Part shown: piece after piece, positions 62,450 to 64,000 of the stretch
Numbering within the stretch: position 1 is the stretch's first letter
How the letters are laid out: each line of letters starts with the position of its first letter
Origin: Yponomeuta sedellus
Taxonomy: Eukaryota > Arthropoda > Insecta > Lepidoptera > Yponomeutidae
NCBI GenBank assembly: GCA_934045075.1
Contig: OW203751.1
Span: 3,979,822-4,043,821, forward strand
DNA length: 64,000 nucleotides
Reading direction: 5' to 3'
Notes under the pieces: generated by a model
Databases searched by the model: none
The model's input: the letters and a program-made list of their open reading frames with translations, nothing else
What the model was told of the DNA's origin: nothing
Translations under genes and position numbers: made by a program

Positions 62450-62655
62450 TTTACGTCCCAGGCGGACATACACCTATCAAATAGGAGATGTATTAGCAAA
62501 GGGGAAGATAAAAAATACCCGGAACCGGCGTGCGTGCATACAACGACTTATGAACGTCGATGAAGCGAAGGTGATCTGTCAGGATCGTGGCAAGTGGCAG
62601 ACCCTGGTCTCTGCCTACCCCTCTGGGGTACAGGCGTGAGGTTATATATGTATCG
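62450..62655 (+). mobile_element. LINE-B 3' coding end
   Basis: Reads [40 protein letters not shown] and QDRGKWQTLVSAYPSGVQA with stop; ends GAGGTTATATATGTATCG. Confidence 0.85.
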
Positions 62656-62677
62656 TACGTATCTTAGATGTAGGAGC

Positions 62678-62850
62678 TTTTCTGTCCTTAATTAGTCTGA
62701 AAAGACTAAGTTTGGAGTATTTTTGTCCATTTTTTCTCCAAAATGATCTAGATTTTGAAATGGACACCTAGTTTGAATTGTAACGTTCATTAAGCCGCAG
62801 TTTCTGTGCTACTTTGAATAAAACCATTTCATTTAATTTCATTTCAGAGC
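62678..62850 (+). mobile_element. LINE 3' tail, uninterrupted
   Basis: GACTAAGTTTGGAGTATTTT, GTAACGTTCATTAAGCCGCA and AATAAAACCATTTCATTTAA; the empty-site counterpart of 8091-8500. Confidence 0.65.
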
Positions 62851-63151
62851 ATACTAGCAGAACCGCTGCAAGTGCAGCTAGATTCACTATATTAATTTAG
62901 TCTTAAGGTTGTTTATTTAATAAGAATAAGGTAAAATGAGGCTGAAATGGTCCCACTAGGACAAAAGTCCCAAAATAAATAAAGATGTTTAAAAATATCG
63001 GCTGTATTGCCGATTTAGAACACGTTGTGTTGCCATATTGATTAGCCCGCTATCTATACTCATACCTATCAAATAGTGCAAAAAAACTAATAAATGTCGG
63101 TAAAACCCTTTGAGAAACACTGCGAAGTTTAATAACACACGAGATTTTTAT
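62851..63151. other. Unannotated spacer
   Basis: No gene or named repeat seen. Confidence 0.45.

Positions 63152-64000
<849 letters not shown>

Overview
This window reads as intron-rich, repeat-saturated nuclear DNA from an insect, most likely a moth or butterfly. The evidence is two alpha-type carboxylesterase genes, Helitron ends of the form common in Lepidoptera (CTAG terminus after a short hairpin), retroposon tails with the hairpin around GGAAGAGATC...GATAAGGCCGCC, and AT-rich spacers. There is no bacterial-style gene packing. One 200-N assembly gap lies at 33697-33896. No species name is claimed.

Three host genes are supported. (1) The first two coding exons of an ABC transporter of subfamily C (ABCC4/MRP4-like) lie on the minus strand at 12845-14355; the rest of the gene is not found and presumably lies left of the window. 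(2) A complete three-exon carboxyl/choline esterase (CCE-A, plus strand, 38681-42383, 525 residues) has a full Ser-Glu-His triad but an Arg in the glycine motif of its oxyanion hole. (3) A paralogous four-exon esterase (CCE-B, minus strand, 46988-55830, 690 residues) has a canonical active site and an unusual last exon that adds about 160 residues, including 7-residue tandem repeats. The two esterases face each other tail to tail, share intron positions and phases, and each has a splice acceptor 10-11 bases before its ATG. They look like an old inverted duplication in an esterase cluster.

Most of the rest is mobile DNA, named here by local labels. S1 is a tRNA-like SINE, often with an inverted second unit; eight insertions have clear target-site duplications. 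S5S is a 5S-rRNA-derived SINE. S2, S3 and S4 are other tRNA-headed SINEs. LINE-A has a C-terminus with GEGYVQQWT, LINE-B carries [10 protein letters not shown], and LINE-C carries LPNYIQ plus the tail hairpin. There is also a 502-codon reverse-transcriptase ORF, a GC-rich R1-like retroposon with a 16-bp target duplication, Helitrons, several MITE families, two hAT-like elements with 8-bp duplications, and long foldback elements. Four long tetranucleotide or dinucleotide arrays are present; two of them sit exactly on LINE 3' ends.

Layout: 1-12.8 kb nested repeats (probably intron 2 of the ABCC gene); 12.8-14.4 kb ABCC 5' exons; 14.4-34 kb repeats; 34-38.6 kb a less repetitive stretch with a possible first exon, then the RT ORF; 38.7-42.4 kb CCE-A; 42.6-46.9 kb spacer with a hAT element, S1 and LINE-B; 47-55.8 kb CCE-B with repeat-filled introns; 56-64 kb repeats ending in a GATA array that runs off the window.
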